Positions 8,180 to 15,934 of a DNA stretch of 54,305 bases are shown here, in pieces. Position 1 is the first letter of the stretch; every line of letters starts with the position of its first letter. This stretch comes from Ruminococcaceae bacterium UBA6353 (GTDB taxonomy: Bacteria > Bacillota > Clostridia > Oscillospirales > Acutalibacteraceae). Below the pieces are notes generated by a model. It saw only the letters and a program-made list of their open reading frames with translations. It was not told where the DNA came from and made no database searches. The position numbers and the translations under genes were made by a program. The stretch is from the NCBI GenBank assembly GCA_002437905.1, contig DJRT01000020.1:13328-67632 (forward strand). Direction: 5' to 3'.

Positions 8180-8445
8180 TGTGAAAACCTCCGTTTTTAT
8201 ATAATGTAGTGGGTCAACCTTTTTCCCCCGCCCTTTTCCAATCTTGGAAAAGGGGGCGGCTCTGGAGGATATACCCCCGCCGCTTGTCGGAGAAAAAGCA
8301 CAGCCGGGGCAGGCGGTCAAGGGCAAGGCCGCCGCACACGGCGGGGCAAAGCCCCCTTGACAGCCCACTCCCGCCTGTGCTCAATTACGGGCGGCGACGG
8401 GGGATATAACCCAAAGAGCCTGTCCTATCGGGGCAACAAAAAGCC
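8180..8445. other. Non-coding gap of the conjugative element
   Basis: No convincing gene. It is GC-rich with several inverted repeats; the clearest is CCCTTTTCCAA (8231-8241) facing TTGGAAAAGGG (8244-8254), separated by only two bases, so it could form a DNA cruciform or a protein site. A second GC-rich hairpin area lies near 8300-8350 (GGCCGCCGCACACGGCGG). Confidence 0.5.
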
Positions 8446-8464
8446 TCTGGTCATGGTGGCCAGA
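8446..8464. repeat. Element palindrome, copy 5 (after the parB stop, opposite orientation)
   Basis: TCTGGTCATGGTGGCCAGA, which is the reverse orientation of the other copies with one further change. It begins six bases past the parB stop, again at a gene end. Confidence 0.87.
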
Positions 8465-8469
8465 GGTCG

Positions 8470-9843
8470 TTACTTTTCCATATCCATTTTCTTGTCGGGC
8501 TTGGCAAGCTCGGGCGGCTGCCGCTCTTTCCAGTCCTCCAGCAGCGTCATGATCTGGTCTTTCATCTGCCGGGGCGTGGCTTCCTTGCCAAAAAACTTTT
8601 CCAGTTCAGCGCCAGTAATGATCACGTCACGATCCTCCTTTTTCTTTTCTTCACACAAAATGCCGTCGATCACATCCGGGGAGAGCTTGTTTTCCTTGTC
8701 CAGCTCACGGAGCCGCTTTGCCTGACCCTTGGAGGGCGAAGCCTGCTGGCCCTCAATGGACACGGCGATATACTTCTGGTGCTTGGGCCGCACACGGGAA
8801 ATTTCCACAGCCGGAGTGAAAGACAGCTTTCCGTCATCCATCGTCTGCTTCAATTCCGGCACAAGATCATTGAGCCAGATATACCGCTGCACGGTTTTCA
8901 CGCTCATGCCGTTGCGCTGGCCCACGCTTTCAAGCGAGAGCTTTCCGGCCTCGGCGCTGTCACCACGCGCCCCCTGATGCTTAATGGCCTCGTACTGCAT
9001 TTTCAGGGACATAGCCTTTTCGCTGGGCAAAATCGTTTCACGCTGACGGAGGTTGTCATCCGTCATAGCGAGAATAGCCTCGTCATCCGTCATATTACGG
9101 ACGATACAGGGCATATTGCGATACCCGGCAAGCTGGCTGGCCATCTGGCGGCGGTGGCCCGCGATGATCTCATAACCGCCGCCCTCACGGGGACGCACCA
9201 ACGCAGGCTGGTTGACGCCGCCGTTGCGGACGCTCTCCACCAGAGATTTCATTTCCGCATCGTCACGGACACCGAAAGGATGATCCTTGAACGGGTGCAG
9301 GTCGGAAAGGTCAAGATAGACGATTTCCTCTTTCTCGGCGCGGGTTGCGTCACGGGGCGTAGGCGGCACTTCTGGGGCCGGGGGTGCTGCCTTTTCCTTG
9401 GGGGCAGCATGGGTCTTGCCAGCTTTGGGCGGTTTGGCCTGCTCCGTGGCTGTTTTTTCCGCCTTGGGCGGACGGCCTCGGCGGGGCCTTTCCGCCTTTT
9501 CCTCTTTCTTGGCCCCCGGCTCGGTAGGCGCAGCGTTTTCAGCTTTTGCAGGGCGGCCCCGTTTGGGCTTGGGCTTTTCCGGCTCCGGCATGGGCTTTTC
9601 CCATTCCTGCTTACTGTACTCGGTAACGGAAACAGGCGGGGCCTCCGGCTCCTTGGGGATGTCCGGCGGAGCGTCCTTTTCCGGTGTGGAACGCACAGCG
9701 GAAAGGTCGATCACCTTTGCGGACGGAGTCGGGCCGCCGCCCACATCAGGGATCTCGGCCTGCTCCATTTCCGGGGCCTTTCCCGGCATTTCAGGCGGAG
9801 CCTGTTCCTCCGTGGTAGGGGGATGCTTGTTTTCTTCTGCCAT
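8470..9843 (-). CDS. parB: ParB-like partition protein with an AT-hook-rich N-terminal extension
   Basis: A 457-residue protein. Residues 1 to about 170 are low-complexity (P, E, K, A) and contain three AT-hook-like cores: KPKRGRPAK, PRRGRPPK and a nearby basic patch. The ParB/Spo0J nuclease-like domain follows (LDLSDLHPFKDHPFGVRDD, VNQPALVRPREGGGYEIIAGHRR near 215-235) and then the helix-turn-helix region (GMSVKTVQRYIWLNDL). It probably binds element DNA for maintenance or regulation. ATG at 9843 follows AAGGAGG. No parA is seen in the window, although related elements often carry one. Confidence 0.87.
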   Translation of the reverse strand: MAEENKHPPTTEEQAPPEMPGKAPEMEQAEIPDVGGGPTPSAKVIDLSAVRSTPEKDAPPDIPKEPEAPPVSVTEYSKQEWEKPMPEPEKPKPKRGRPAKAENAAPTEPGAKKEEKAERPRRGRPPKAEKTATEQAKPPKAGKTHAAPKEKAAPPAPEVPPTPRDATRAEKEEIVYLDLSDLHPFKDHPFGVRDDAEMKSLVESVRNGGVNQPALVRPREGGGYEIIAGHRRQMASQLAGYRNMPCIVRNMTDDEAILAMTDDNLRQRETILPSEKAMSLKMQYEAIKHQGARGDSAEAGKLSLESVGQRNGMSVKTVQRYIWLNDLVPELKQTMDDGKLSFTPAVEISRVRPKHQKYIAVSIEGQQASPSKGQAKRLRELDKENKLSPDVIDGILCEEKKKEDRDVIITGAELEKFFGKEATPRQMKDQIMTLLEDWKERQPPELAKPDKKMDMEK

Positions 9844-9900
9844 GACACGAATAACCTCCTTGACAAGAATTTAGGCCATGCCGCACGGCTGGCCCATTTC

Positions 9901-10009
9901 GGCACACAGAGAAAATGCTGTCCGCATACAAAAACACCGCCTATGTCCTGTTAGGCGGTGCATTGTGTAAGGCTTGGCAGCTCATTTTCAGTTGTTTTCT
10001 CTGTGTGCC
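9901..10009 (-). repeat. Nested inverted repeat at the element edge, with an inner terminator
   Basis: GGCACACAGAGAAAA at 9901-9915 is perfectly repeated in inverse form at 9995-10009. Inside lies a second hairpin, CACCGCCTA (9935-9943) against TAGGCGGTG (9952-9960). Read on the minus strand the inner stem is followed by TTTTTG, so it looks like an intrinsic terminator in the leader of parB. Could be attenuation of parB or a structure belonging to the element terminus. Confidence 0.7.
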
Positions 10010-10013
10010 CTTG

Positions 10014-10220
10014 TCAAGCGATGTTTCCATCCACGGTGATCGCGCGGAATATGCCGTCCTGGCCGTCATGCTCGGCCACCATCCGCAGCCACCACGCGGC
10101 ATCCTCCGGCGTATAGGGGTCGGGGAGCCGGCTGGAGAGATAGGTGCGGTCCGCGGCATTGCATAGAGCCACCAGGGCGTCGGCGTCGGCCGGTCTCCAT
10201 TCCCGCAGTTGCATTTCCAT
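10014..10220 (-). pseudogene. GNAT acetyltransferase gene, 5' half only, cut by the conjugative element
   Basis: Starts at ATG 10220 after AGGAGGATCTG and encodes MEMQLREWRPADADALVALC... with DPYTPEDAAWWLRMV and FRAITVDGNIA, the first third of a RimJ-like GNAT N-acetyltransferase. It stops after about 68 residues, exactly where family members would continue with a glycine and the acetyl-CoA binding core. Past that point the sequence is that of the conjugative element. The simplest reading is insertion into this gene, with its 3' part at the far side of the element outside the window. The product is not expected to be active. Confidence 0.72.
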
Positions 10221-10328
10221 GCAGATCCTCCTTTGCTGCAGCCGGTTTTGCGTCATTCTACCACGGCCGGGAGAAAAACGCAAGGGGAAACCACCGGACA
10301 GGGAAAATGAAAAAATCCCGACGGGATA

Positions 10329-10357
10329 TTGCAAAATCCGCCGAGAGGTGGTATAAT
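10329..10357 (+). promoter_or_regulatory. Promoter of the cobalamin operon
   Basis: TTGCAA at 10329-10334 and TATAAT at 10352-10357 with a 17-base spacer. Transcription should start near 10364, just before the riboswitch. Confidence 0.75.
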
Positions 10358-10377
10358 CATCCAAACTGCATATTGGG

Positions 10378-10575
10378 ATAAGAAGATACGGTTTGAAAAG
10401 TTGTATGCTGAGTAGATGAAAAGGGAATCCGGTTCGAATCCGGAACAACCGCCATTACTGTATTTGATGAGAACGGGGCGCAGTATGCCATTGGGGAGAT
10501 TTTTCCCTGAGAAGGTGTGCCCTGCGTGGATTTCTGTCCACTGTATCATAAGTCAGGATACCTGCCGCATCTTTT
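10378..10575 (+). ncRNA. Cobalamin riboswitch
   Basis: The conserved core is visible in order: AAGGGAATCCGG (10421-10432) with the paired TCCGG just after it, then GCCATTACTGT for the usual CCGCCACTGT segment, and the B12 box AGTCAGGATACCTGCC at 10551-10566. Spacing and order match the AdoCbl/cobalamin class. It lies between a promoter and two intrinsic terminators, so it probably stops transcription of the downstream operon when cobalamin is plentiful. This is the strongest evidence that the downstream genes deal with vitamin B12. Confidence 0.92.
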
Positions 10576-10600
10576 TAGGTTCAACACAGCTTTGGTGGGA

Positions 10601-10661
10601 AGAGTGCAACCGGTTTATCGCCGCACAGCGGCTTTGGGCCTGCTTGGTTGCGCTCTTTTTG
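10601..10661 (+). terminator. First leader terminator of the cobalamin operon
   Basis: AGAGTGCAACC (10601-10611) pairs with GGTTGCGCTCT (10646-10656, one G-U), followed by a T run. It lies directly after the riboswitch. Confidence 0.7.
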
Positions 10662-10721
10662 TGTCGCAGCCGCTGCATGGGTGCAGAGCCTTGCTTTGCT
10701 GTGTCTGCGGATAGATCTGTT

Positions 10722-10766
10722 GTGCTCTTTTGACCGGTCCCGGTCAAGGGAGCATTTGTTTTTTGT
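10722..10766 (+). terminator. Second leader terminator of the cobalamin operon
   Basis: TGCTCTTTTGACC and GGTCAAGGGAGCA form a tight stem with G-U pairs, followed by TTTGTTTTTTG. It directly precedes the ribosome binding site of the small ORF. Confidence 0.8.
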
Positions 10767-10779
10767 AAGGGGGATCCGG

Positions 10780-10998
10780 ATGGCAGCGGAGGAGCAAAGG
10801 TCCTGGGCGGTAGGGCTTCTGCAGAAAAGGCAGGAACAGCTTGGGCGGACGCCGCAGAAGGCCGATTTTGACGAGGTCACCCGATCCCGGATCAAGGCCT
10901 TTCTCGGTCCGTGGCCACGCGCCCTGGAGGCGGCGGGGCTGAAGGAACCGCGGGCGCGGCGGGCAAAGCCGCACAGGCGGAAGCAGCGCACCCCATGA
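10780..10998 (+). CDS. Small protein with an HNH-endonuclease-associated repeat motif
   Basis: A 72-residue basic protein from ATG 10780 after AAGGGGGATCC. Residues 8-48 read LLQKRQEQLGRTPQKADFDE...RIKAFLGPWPRALEAAGL, the pattern of the short repeat often attached to homing/HNH endonucleases (LGRxP, DF, FGxWxxALxAAGL), but no nuclease domain is present. The C-terminus is an Arg/Lys tail. It lies between the riboswitch terminators and the first surface protein gene, so it would be controlled by cobalamin. Possibly a nucleic-acid binding protein; function unknown. Confidence 0.6.
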   Translation: MAAEEQRSWAVGLLQKRQEQLGRTPQKADFDEVTRSRIKAFLGPWPRALEAAGLKEPRARRAKPHRRKQRTP

Positions 10999-11077
10999 AT
11001 GCTTTTCTGCTGGGCAGAAAGGCGGGGTTGCCAGGAAAACGAAAGAAGCAAAGAACAAAGAGAAGGAGAAAGATCCA

Positions 11078-14000
11078 ATGAAAACAACGCTTAAACGGCT
11101 GTCCGTCATCCTGTTGACGGTGCTGGTGCTGGTGACAACGCTGCCGGTGGCTGCGTTTGCCGCCGGGGCGGAGCTGACCATTGCCAGCTACGCCGACCTG
11201 AAAGCCTTTGCCGACGCCGTGAACGGCGGCAATACCTACGAGGGCAAGACGGTCCGCCTGGATGTCAATATCGACCTTGGCGGGGAGAGCAATCCCTGGA
11301 CGCCCATCGGAAAGGATAAAAACCAGTTCAAGGGCACCTTTGACGGCGGCTATCATGTGATCAGCGGCCTGTTCATCGCGAGCGGCTCAAAGGTGGGTCT
11401 GTTCGGGTATGTGGACGGCGGAACCGTCAGCGGGCTGGTGGTGCAGGGCAGCGTGAAGGGCAGCGCTAATGTCGCCGGCGTGGTCGGCTACCTGAACGCC
11501 GGCCAGGTGACCGACTGTGCCAATCGGGCCACGGTGGCCGGCGGCAGCAATGTCGGCGGTGTCGTGGGCTATGTCGGCGGTGCTTCCACGGTCAGCCGCT
11601 GCACCAATTCCGGTGCGGTTTCGGGCACCACCGGCTATATCGGCGGTGTGACCGGCCAGCACTGGCGGGCAGGCACGGTGGAAAGCTGCTACAACAGCGG
11701 AACGGTGACCGGCCCGGCAACCGTCGGCGGCGTTGTGGGCGGGCATAAGGCTGCCTCCCCTGTGCTGACGGATTGTTATAATGCAGGCACGGTGGCGGAT
11801 GCGACAGGGAACGCGAACAACATCGGCGCCGTGATCGGTGCAACCCGCGGAAAGAACACCAACTGCTATTATCTCAAGGGCACGGGCACGGATGCCAAGG
11901 CGGGTGTGACCGAGGTGGAAACGCTGGACGCCTCTATGCTCGGTTCCGCCTTTGTGGATGGGACCGGTCTGCCGGTGCTGGCCTGGGAGGGCAGCGTGTG
12001 CACGGATGCGCCGGTCGGTCCGGGCTTTACTGAAAGCACAGCGCTTTCCGCGCAGCTGGCAGCCTATATTAAGGCCGCAGTGAACAGCACAAAGACCCAT
12101 GCAGGCGTCAGCGGCACACTGCTCGGAAATGCGGACTATATGAAGGGCGCCAGCTCGACTGCCACCGACTGGATGGCGCTGGCTATGGGGCGCTTCGGCT
12201 ACTTTGACGGGGACAGGTATGTCTATCTGATCGACGATGGTACCGGCTATGCAGACTATCTTGCGGCGATGAAAGCCTATATGGAGGAGACCTATGCGAA
12301 GAATGGCGGCATCCTGCACAGTGCCAAGGCAACCGAGTGGCACCGGGCGGTGGTGGCGATCGCCGCTCTCGGCGGTGATCCGACCAGCTTCGGCACATAC
12401 AATGGTTCCCCGATCGACCTGATCGCGGACGGAAGCTACAACAGTGCGCTGCGTGCCGGCCCCGGCACGCAGGGCATCAATGGCTGGATCTGGGGTCTCA
12501 TTGCCCTGGATACCGGCATGTACTCTGTGCCGGCCGACGCCAAGTATCCGCGGGAGACCTTTATCACGGAGATCCTGAAGATGCAGCTGACCGATGGGGT
12601 GAACGGCAATGCCTACGGCGGCTGGGTGCTCGGCGGCTATGGTTCCACCTCCGATGTGGATATCACCGCCATGGCTCTGCAGGCGCTTGCCCCGTATTAT
12701 AATGATGATACGGTGTATACCTATACCAATGAAAACAGCAAGACCGTGGTATCCAAAACTGTGCGTCAGTGCGTGGATGAGGCGCTCGACCGCCTTGGCA
12801 CGATGATGAATTCCAGTGGCGGCTTTACCTCCTGGAATACCAACAATGTGGAGAGCATTTCCCAGGTGGTGGTTGCTCTCTGCGCGCTGGGGATTGATCC
12901 GGCGAAGGACGGACGGTTCATCACAGCCGAAGGAAAGACGCTACTGGACGGGATGCTGCAATTCCGTCTGGCGGACGGCGGTTTCTGCCATGTGCTTAAC
13001 AGCGGCTGGAATTCCATGGCAAACGACCAGGCGACCTATGCACTGGTGTCCTATTGGCGGTTCGAGAACGGCCTGCGTGCTCTCTATGATATGCGGGGCG
13101 ACCGCACGGCCGTGGAGGAGGCGGCGGTGGAGGCCGCCGCTGCGGCCATTGCCGCACTGCCGCAGCCGGCCGCGGCTGACTATAAGGCGCAGCTGAAGGC
13201 GGCGCTGGAGGTGTTCCGCCGCGTTCCGGCGGGTGAGCGCCGCTATGTCCGCAACTATGCGCAGCTGGCCGGCGGGATGGATCTGGTTGGCGGCGAGGCG
13301 GCGCTGGATACCAACGCGCCGTACATCATTTCCATATCCGTCACACAGCAGCCGGATAAGCTGCGGTATTACGAGGACGATGCCTTCGACCCGGCCGGAA
13401 TGCGGGTGACGGCGCTTTACAGCGATGGCAGCACCGGTGAGCTGCAGGAGTACACGGTTTCCCCCGGCGGAAAGCTGGCGCTTGGGACGGATACGGTCTA
13501 TATTCAGTACGGCGTACTGAGGACGACGGTCACCATTGAGGTGCGTGAACGCCTGCCCTGGGCCGGTGAGGGCACGCAGGAGGAGCCGTACCTGCTCGGA
13601 ACGGCGGATGACCTGGTGGATTTACAGTATTACCTTGTTCAAAAGCGGCTGAATACGGCCGGTGTCCATTTCCGGCTGACGCAGGATATCAACCTGCAGA
13701 GCGTCCGGGAGTGGCAGGGAATTGCTGCGAATGTGACCGGGGGCTTTTGCGGATACTTCCATGGCGACGGGCACACGGTCTGGAATATGAACGGCTCCAC
13801 CTATAATGTCTGCGGGCTGTTCAGCCGGCTGGGCGATGGCGCCGTGATCGAAGATCTGACAGTTGCCAGCGGGCAGCTTGGCGGCGGCTATACCTTCAGC
13901 GTCGGCGGTATCGCGGGCAGTGTGGTGGCCGGTGCGACCGCCACCATCCGCCGCTGCCATAGCTATGCTGCGCTTGCCGGCAGCTGGGGGATCGGCGGTA

Positions 14001-15868
14001 TTATCGGCCAGGTGGATGAGAATGCCACGGCTGTGCTGGAGGAGTGCTCCAACCACGGCGTGATCACCGCCAGCTATACCGGCGGCGGACTTATCGGGCA
14101 GGTTGGGCCCAACCGCTGGAAGGCCAATGGGGCAAAGGCGGTCATCCGGGATTCGTATAATGCCGGCGAGATCCGGGGCAGCGGCAGCTGGGGCCTCGGC
14201 GGGCTTGTCGGCAGCTATCGGCTTGGCGGCACAACGCTTGTCAATACGATCGAAAACTGCTATACTGTGGGCAGTGTTGCCGGTTCCACCGCTGCCGGTG
14301 CCGTGTTCGGCAGCCTGTGCGAAACGGCTCTGCGGCTGGAAAATGTGTATTACCTGGACACCGCCAATACCAAGGTGAACGGGACCTTTACCGATGACGG
14401 CAGCGATGTGCCCGGCACAGTGACCGGCGAAGCCACCGCGAAGACCGCCGCCGAAATGCAGGCGCCGGCTTTCGTCACGATGTTGGGCAGCGCCTTTGCG
14501 CAGGATACGCAGGCGTGCAACCAGGGCTACCCTGTTCTGCGGACGCAGACTGTGCCCGGTGCCGAGGCGCCGGTGCGTGCCGGTCTGGAGATCGGCACGG
14601 TCGAGGAGCTGTGTGCCTTTGCGGCACGGGTCAATGCGGGCGAGAGCTTTACCAACAAGACCATTGCCCTGACAGCCGATCTGGACCTCAGCGCGGTGAC
14701 GGATTGGGTGCCGATTGGTCGCTCCAGTAAGAGCCAGTTTGACGGCTTGTTCGACGGGCAGGGGCATGTGATCGACAATCTGTATTCGACGAAAGGCGGT
14801 CTGTTCGGCTATGCCGGCACCAATGCGGTCATCCGGAATGTCGGTCTGGCCAGCGGGGAGATCGGCGCCTCCAATCTTTCCTTTGTGGGCGGGATCATTC
14901 GGTGGAGCAATGGGGCGGATGTGCTCAATTGCTGGAACGGCGCGGACATCTACTGCAGCGGCTATAGCGGCGGCATTGTGGGGACTGTGCGCGATGGCGG
15001 AGAAAGCGTGATCCGCGGCTGCTATAATGTCGGCTCTATTTATGCCTCCGTTAATGTTGTCGGCGGTATCGTCGGCCATTTGGCTTCCAGCAGCATGGGG
15101 ACCTCCGTCAACATGACCGTGACCGATTGCTACAATGCCGGCACGATCAAGGCCAATAATAATGCCGGCGGCATTGTCGGCAATGTGCAGGATGGCCATA
15201 CCTTCCGGCGCTGCTACAATGTGGGGACGGTCACCATCACCGAAACCAGTAAAGATGTTTCTAAAGAGTCAGGCGGGATCGCCGCCATGGTGACCCGGGA
15301 CAATACCCTGACCGATTGCTACTATGATGCGGCTGCCATCGCCTGCGGCGTATCCAATGGCAACGATACGACCACCGGCAAAACGGCTGCAGAGATGCAG
15401 ACGGCAGACTTTGTGGCGCTCCTCGGCGATGCGTTCAAGCCGGATCGGTATGCGCTGGTCAATGGCGGGTATCCGCTGCTTGCCTGGCAGAGCACCGAGG
15501 AGGCGGATGCCATCGACGCGGTGGCCGAAGCGATCCGGGCGATCGGTACAGTGACGCTGGATAAGGAAGCGGCCATTGCGGCTGCGCGCGCGGCGTATGC
15601 GGCGCTTTCGGATACAGCCAAAGCGCTGGTGGAGAACTATACACTCCTGCTAAAGGCGGAGGAAACGCTGGCTGGGCTGAAAAATGCCGCTTCCGGCGGC
15701 AGCACTTCCGGCGGATCGTCGGCCGGGCAGCCCGGTGCGGATAGCCGTCCGGGCGCGGGCAGCCCGCAAACCGGCGATTGCGTCCCCGGTGGCCTGTATG
15801 GGCTGTGGCTGCTGGCCGGCCTGTGCGCTGTGCTGGCAGTGGGAAAAGCAAAGCGCCGTCGGATCTGA
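11078..15868 (+). CDS. Large wall-anchored surface protein with an intrinsic-factor-like alpha/alpha-barrel domain and GLUG repeats
   Basis: A 1,596-residue exported protein; ATG follows AAGGAG. Signal peptide residues 1-28. GLUG-type repeats (GGVVGYV, CYNSGTV) fill about 105-250, 825-1160 and 1168-1470. Between them, about 321-690 is an alpha/alpha-toroid domain with ATEWHRAVVAIAALGGDP, QGINGWIWGLIAL, DVDITAMALQALAPY and NNVESISQVVVALCALGIDP. It is usually called prenyltransferase-like, but it also resembles the N-terminal domain of intrinsic factor/transcobalamin. A bacterial Ig-like domain lies at about 747-823. The end has a helical segment, a Ser/Gly linker, a sortase-like SPQTGD, a hydrophobic helix and KRRR. 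Riboswitch control and the DUF4430 neighbour suggest extracellular cobalamin capture (inference). The GLUG repeats may bind polysaccharide or mucin or act as a stalk. Confidence 0.85.
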   Translation: MKTTLKRLSVILLTVLVLVTTLPVAAFAAGAELTIASYADLKAFADAVNGGNTYEGKTVRLDVNIDLGGESNPWTPIGKDKNQFKGTFDGGYHVISGLFIASGSKVGLFGYVDGGTVSGLVVQGSVKGSANVAGVVGYLNAGQVTDCANRATVAGGSNVGGVVGYVGGASTVSRCTNSGAVSGTTGYIGGVTGQHWRAGTVESCYNSGTVTGPATVGGVVGGHKAASPVLTDCYNAGTVADATGNANNIGAVIGATRGKNTNCYYLKGTGTDAKAGVTEVETLDASMLGSAFVDGTGLPVLAWEGSVCTDAPVGPGFTESTALSAQLAAYIKAAVNSTKTHAGVSGTLLGNADYMKGASSTATDWMALAMGRFGYFDGDRYVYLIDDGTGYADYLAAMKAYMEETYAKNGGILHSAKATEWHRAVVAIAALGGDPTSFGTYNGSPIDLIADGSYNSALRAGPGTQGINGWIWGLIALDTGMYSVPADAKYPRETFITEILKMQLTDGVNGNAYGGWVLGGYGSTSDVDITAMALQALAPYYNDDTVYTYTNENSKTVVSKTVRQCVDEALDRLGTMMNSSGGFTSWNTNNVESISQVVVALCALGIDPAKDGRFITAEGKTLLDGMLQFRLADGGFCHVLNSGWNSMANDQATYALVSYWRFENGLRALYDMRGDRTAVEEAAVEAAAAAIAALPQPAAADYKAQLKAALEVFRRVPAGERRYVRNYAQLAGGMDLVGGEAALDTNAPYIISISVTQQPDKLRYYEDDAFDPAGMRVTALYSDGSTGELQEYTVSPGGKLALGTDTVYIQYGVLRTTVTIEVRERLPWAGEGTQEEPYLLGTADDLVDLQYYLVQKRLNTAGVHFRLTQDINLQSVREWQGIAANVTGGFCGYFHGDGHTVWNMNGSTYNVCGLFSRLGDGAVIEDLTVASGQLGGGYTFSVGGIAGSVVAGATATIRRCHSYAALAGSWGIGGIIGQVDENATAVLEECSNHGVITASYTGGGLIGQVGPNRWKANGAKAVIRDSYNAGEIRGSGSWGLGGLVGSYRLGGTTLVNTIENCYTVGSVAGSTAAGAVFGSLCETALRLENVYYLDTANTKVNGTFTDDGSDVPGTVTGEATAKTAAEMQAPAFVTMLGSAFAQDTQACNQGYPVLRTQTVPGAEAPVRAGLEIGTVEELCAFAARVNAGESFTNKTIALTADLDLSAVTDWVPIGRSSKSQFDGLFDGQGHVIDNLYSTKGGLFGYAGTNAVIRNVGLASGEIGASNLSFVGGIIRWSNGADVLNCWNGADIYCSGYSGGIVGTVRDGGESVIRGCYNVGSIYASVNVVGGIVGHLASSSMGTSVNMTVTDCYNAGTIKANNNAGGIVGNVQDGHTFRRCYNVGTVTITETSKDVSKESGGIAAMVTRDNTLTDCYYDAAAIACGVSNGNDTTTGKTAAEMQTADFVALLGDAFKPDRYALVNGGYPLLAWQSTEEADAIDAVAEAIRAIGTVTLDKEAAIAAARAAYAALSDTAKALVENYTLLLKAEETLAGLKNAASGGSTSGGSSAGQPGADSRPGAGSPQTGDCVPGGLYGLWLLAGLCAVLAVGKAKRRRI

Positions 15869-15875
15869 TCTGTGC

Positions 15876-15914
15876 AGAATAGGCATGCGGCTTCATTGCC
15901 GCATGCCGTATTCT
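15876..15914 (+). promoter_or_regulatory. Intercistronic hairpin in the cobalamin operon
   Basis: A 16-bp stem: AGAATA plus GGCATGCGGC pair with GCCGCATGCC plus TATTCT, with one bulged G. No T run follows, so it is more likely an mRNA processing or stabilising hairpin, or a partial brake, than a terminator. Confidence 0.7.
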
Positions 15915-15934
15915 CGTTTGAAAGGGGAATTGGA

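Noticed and set aside
8180..8445. Origin of transfer of the conjugative element
   Set aside because: Inverted repeats are present but no relaxase gene is adjacent and I see no nic-like sequence; left as an unassigned gap.
11078..15868. Squalene cyclase or prenyltransferase enzyme
   Set aside because: The barrel domain lacks the DXDD or zinc-binding motifs of these enzymes and is exported; the riboswitch and DUF4430 partner favour a ligand-binding role.
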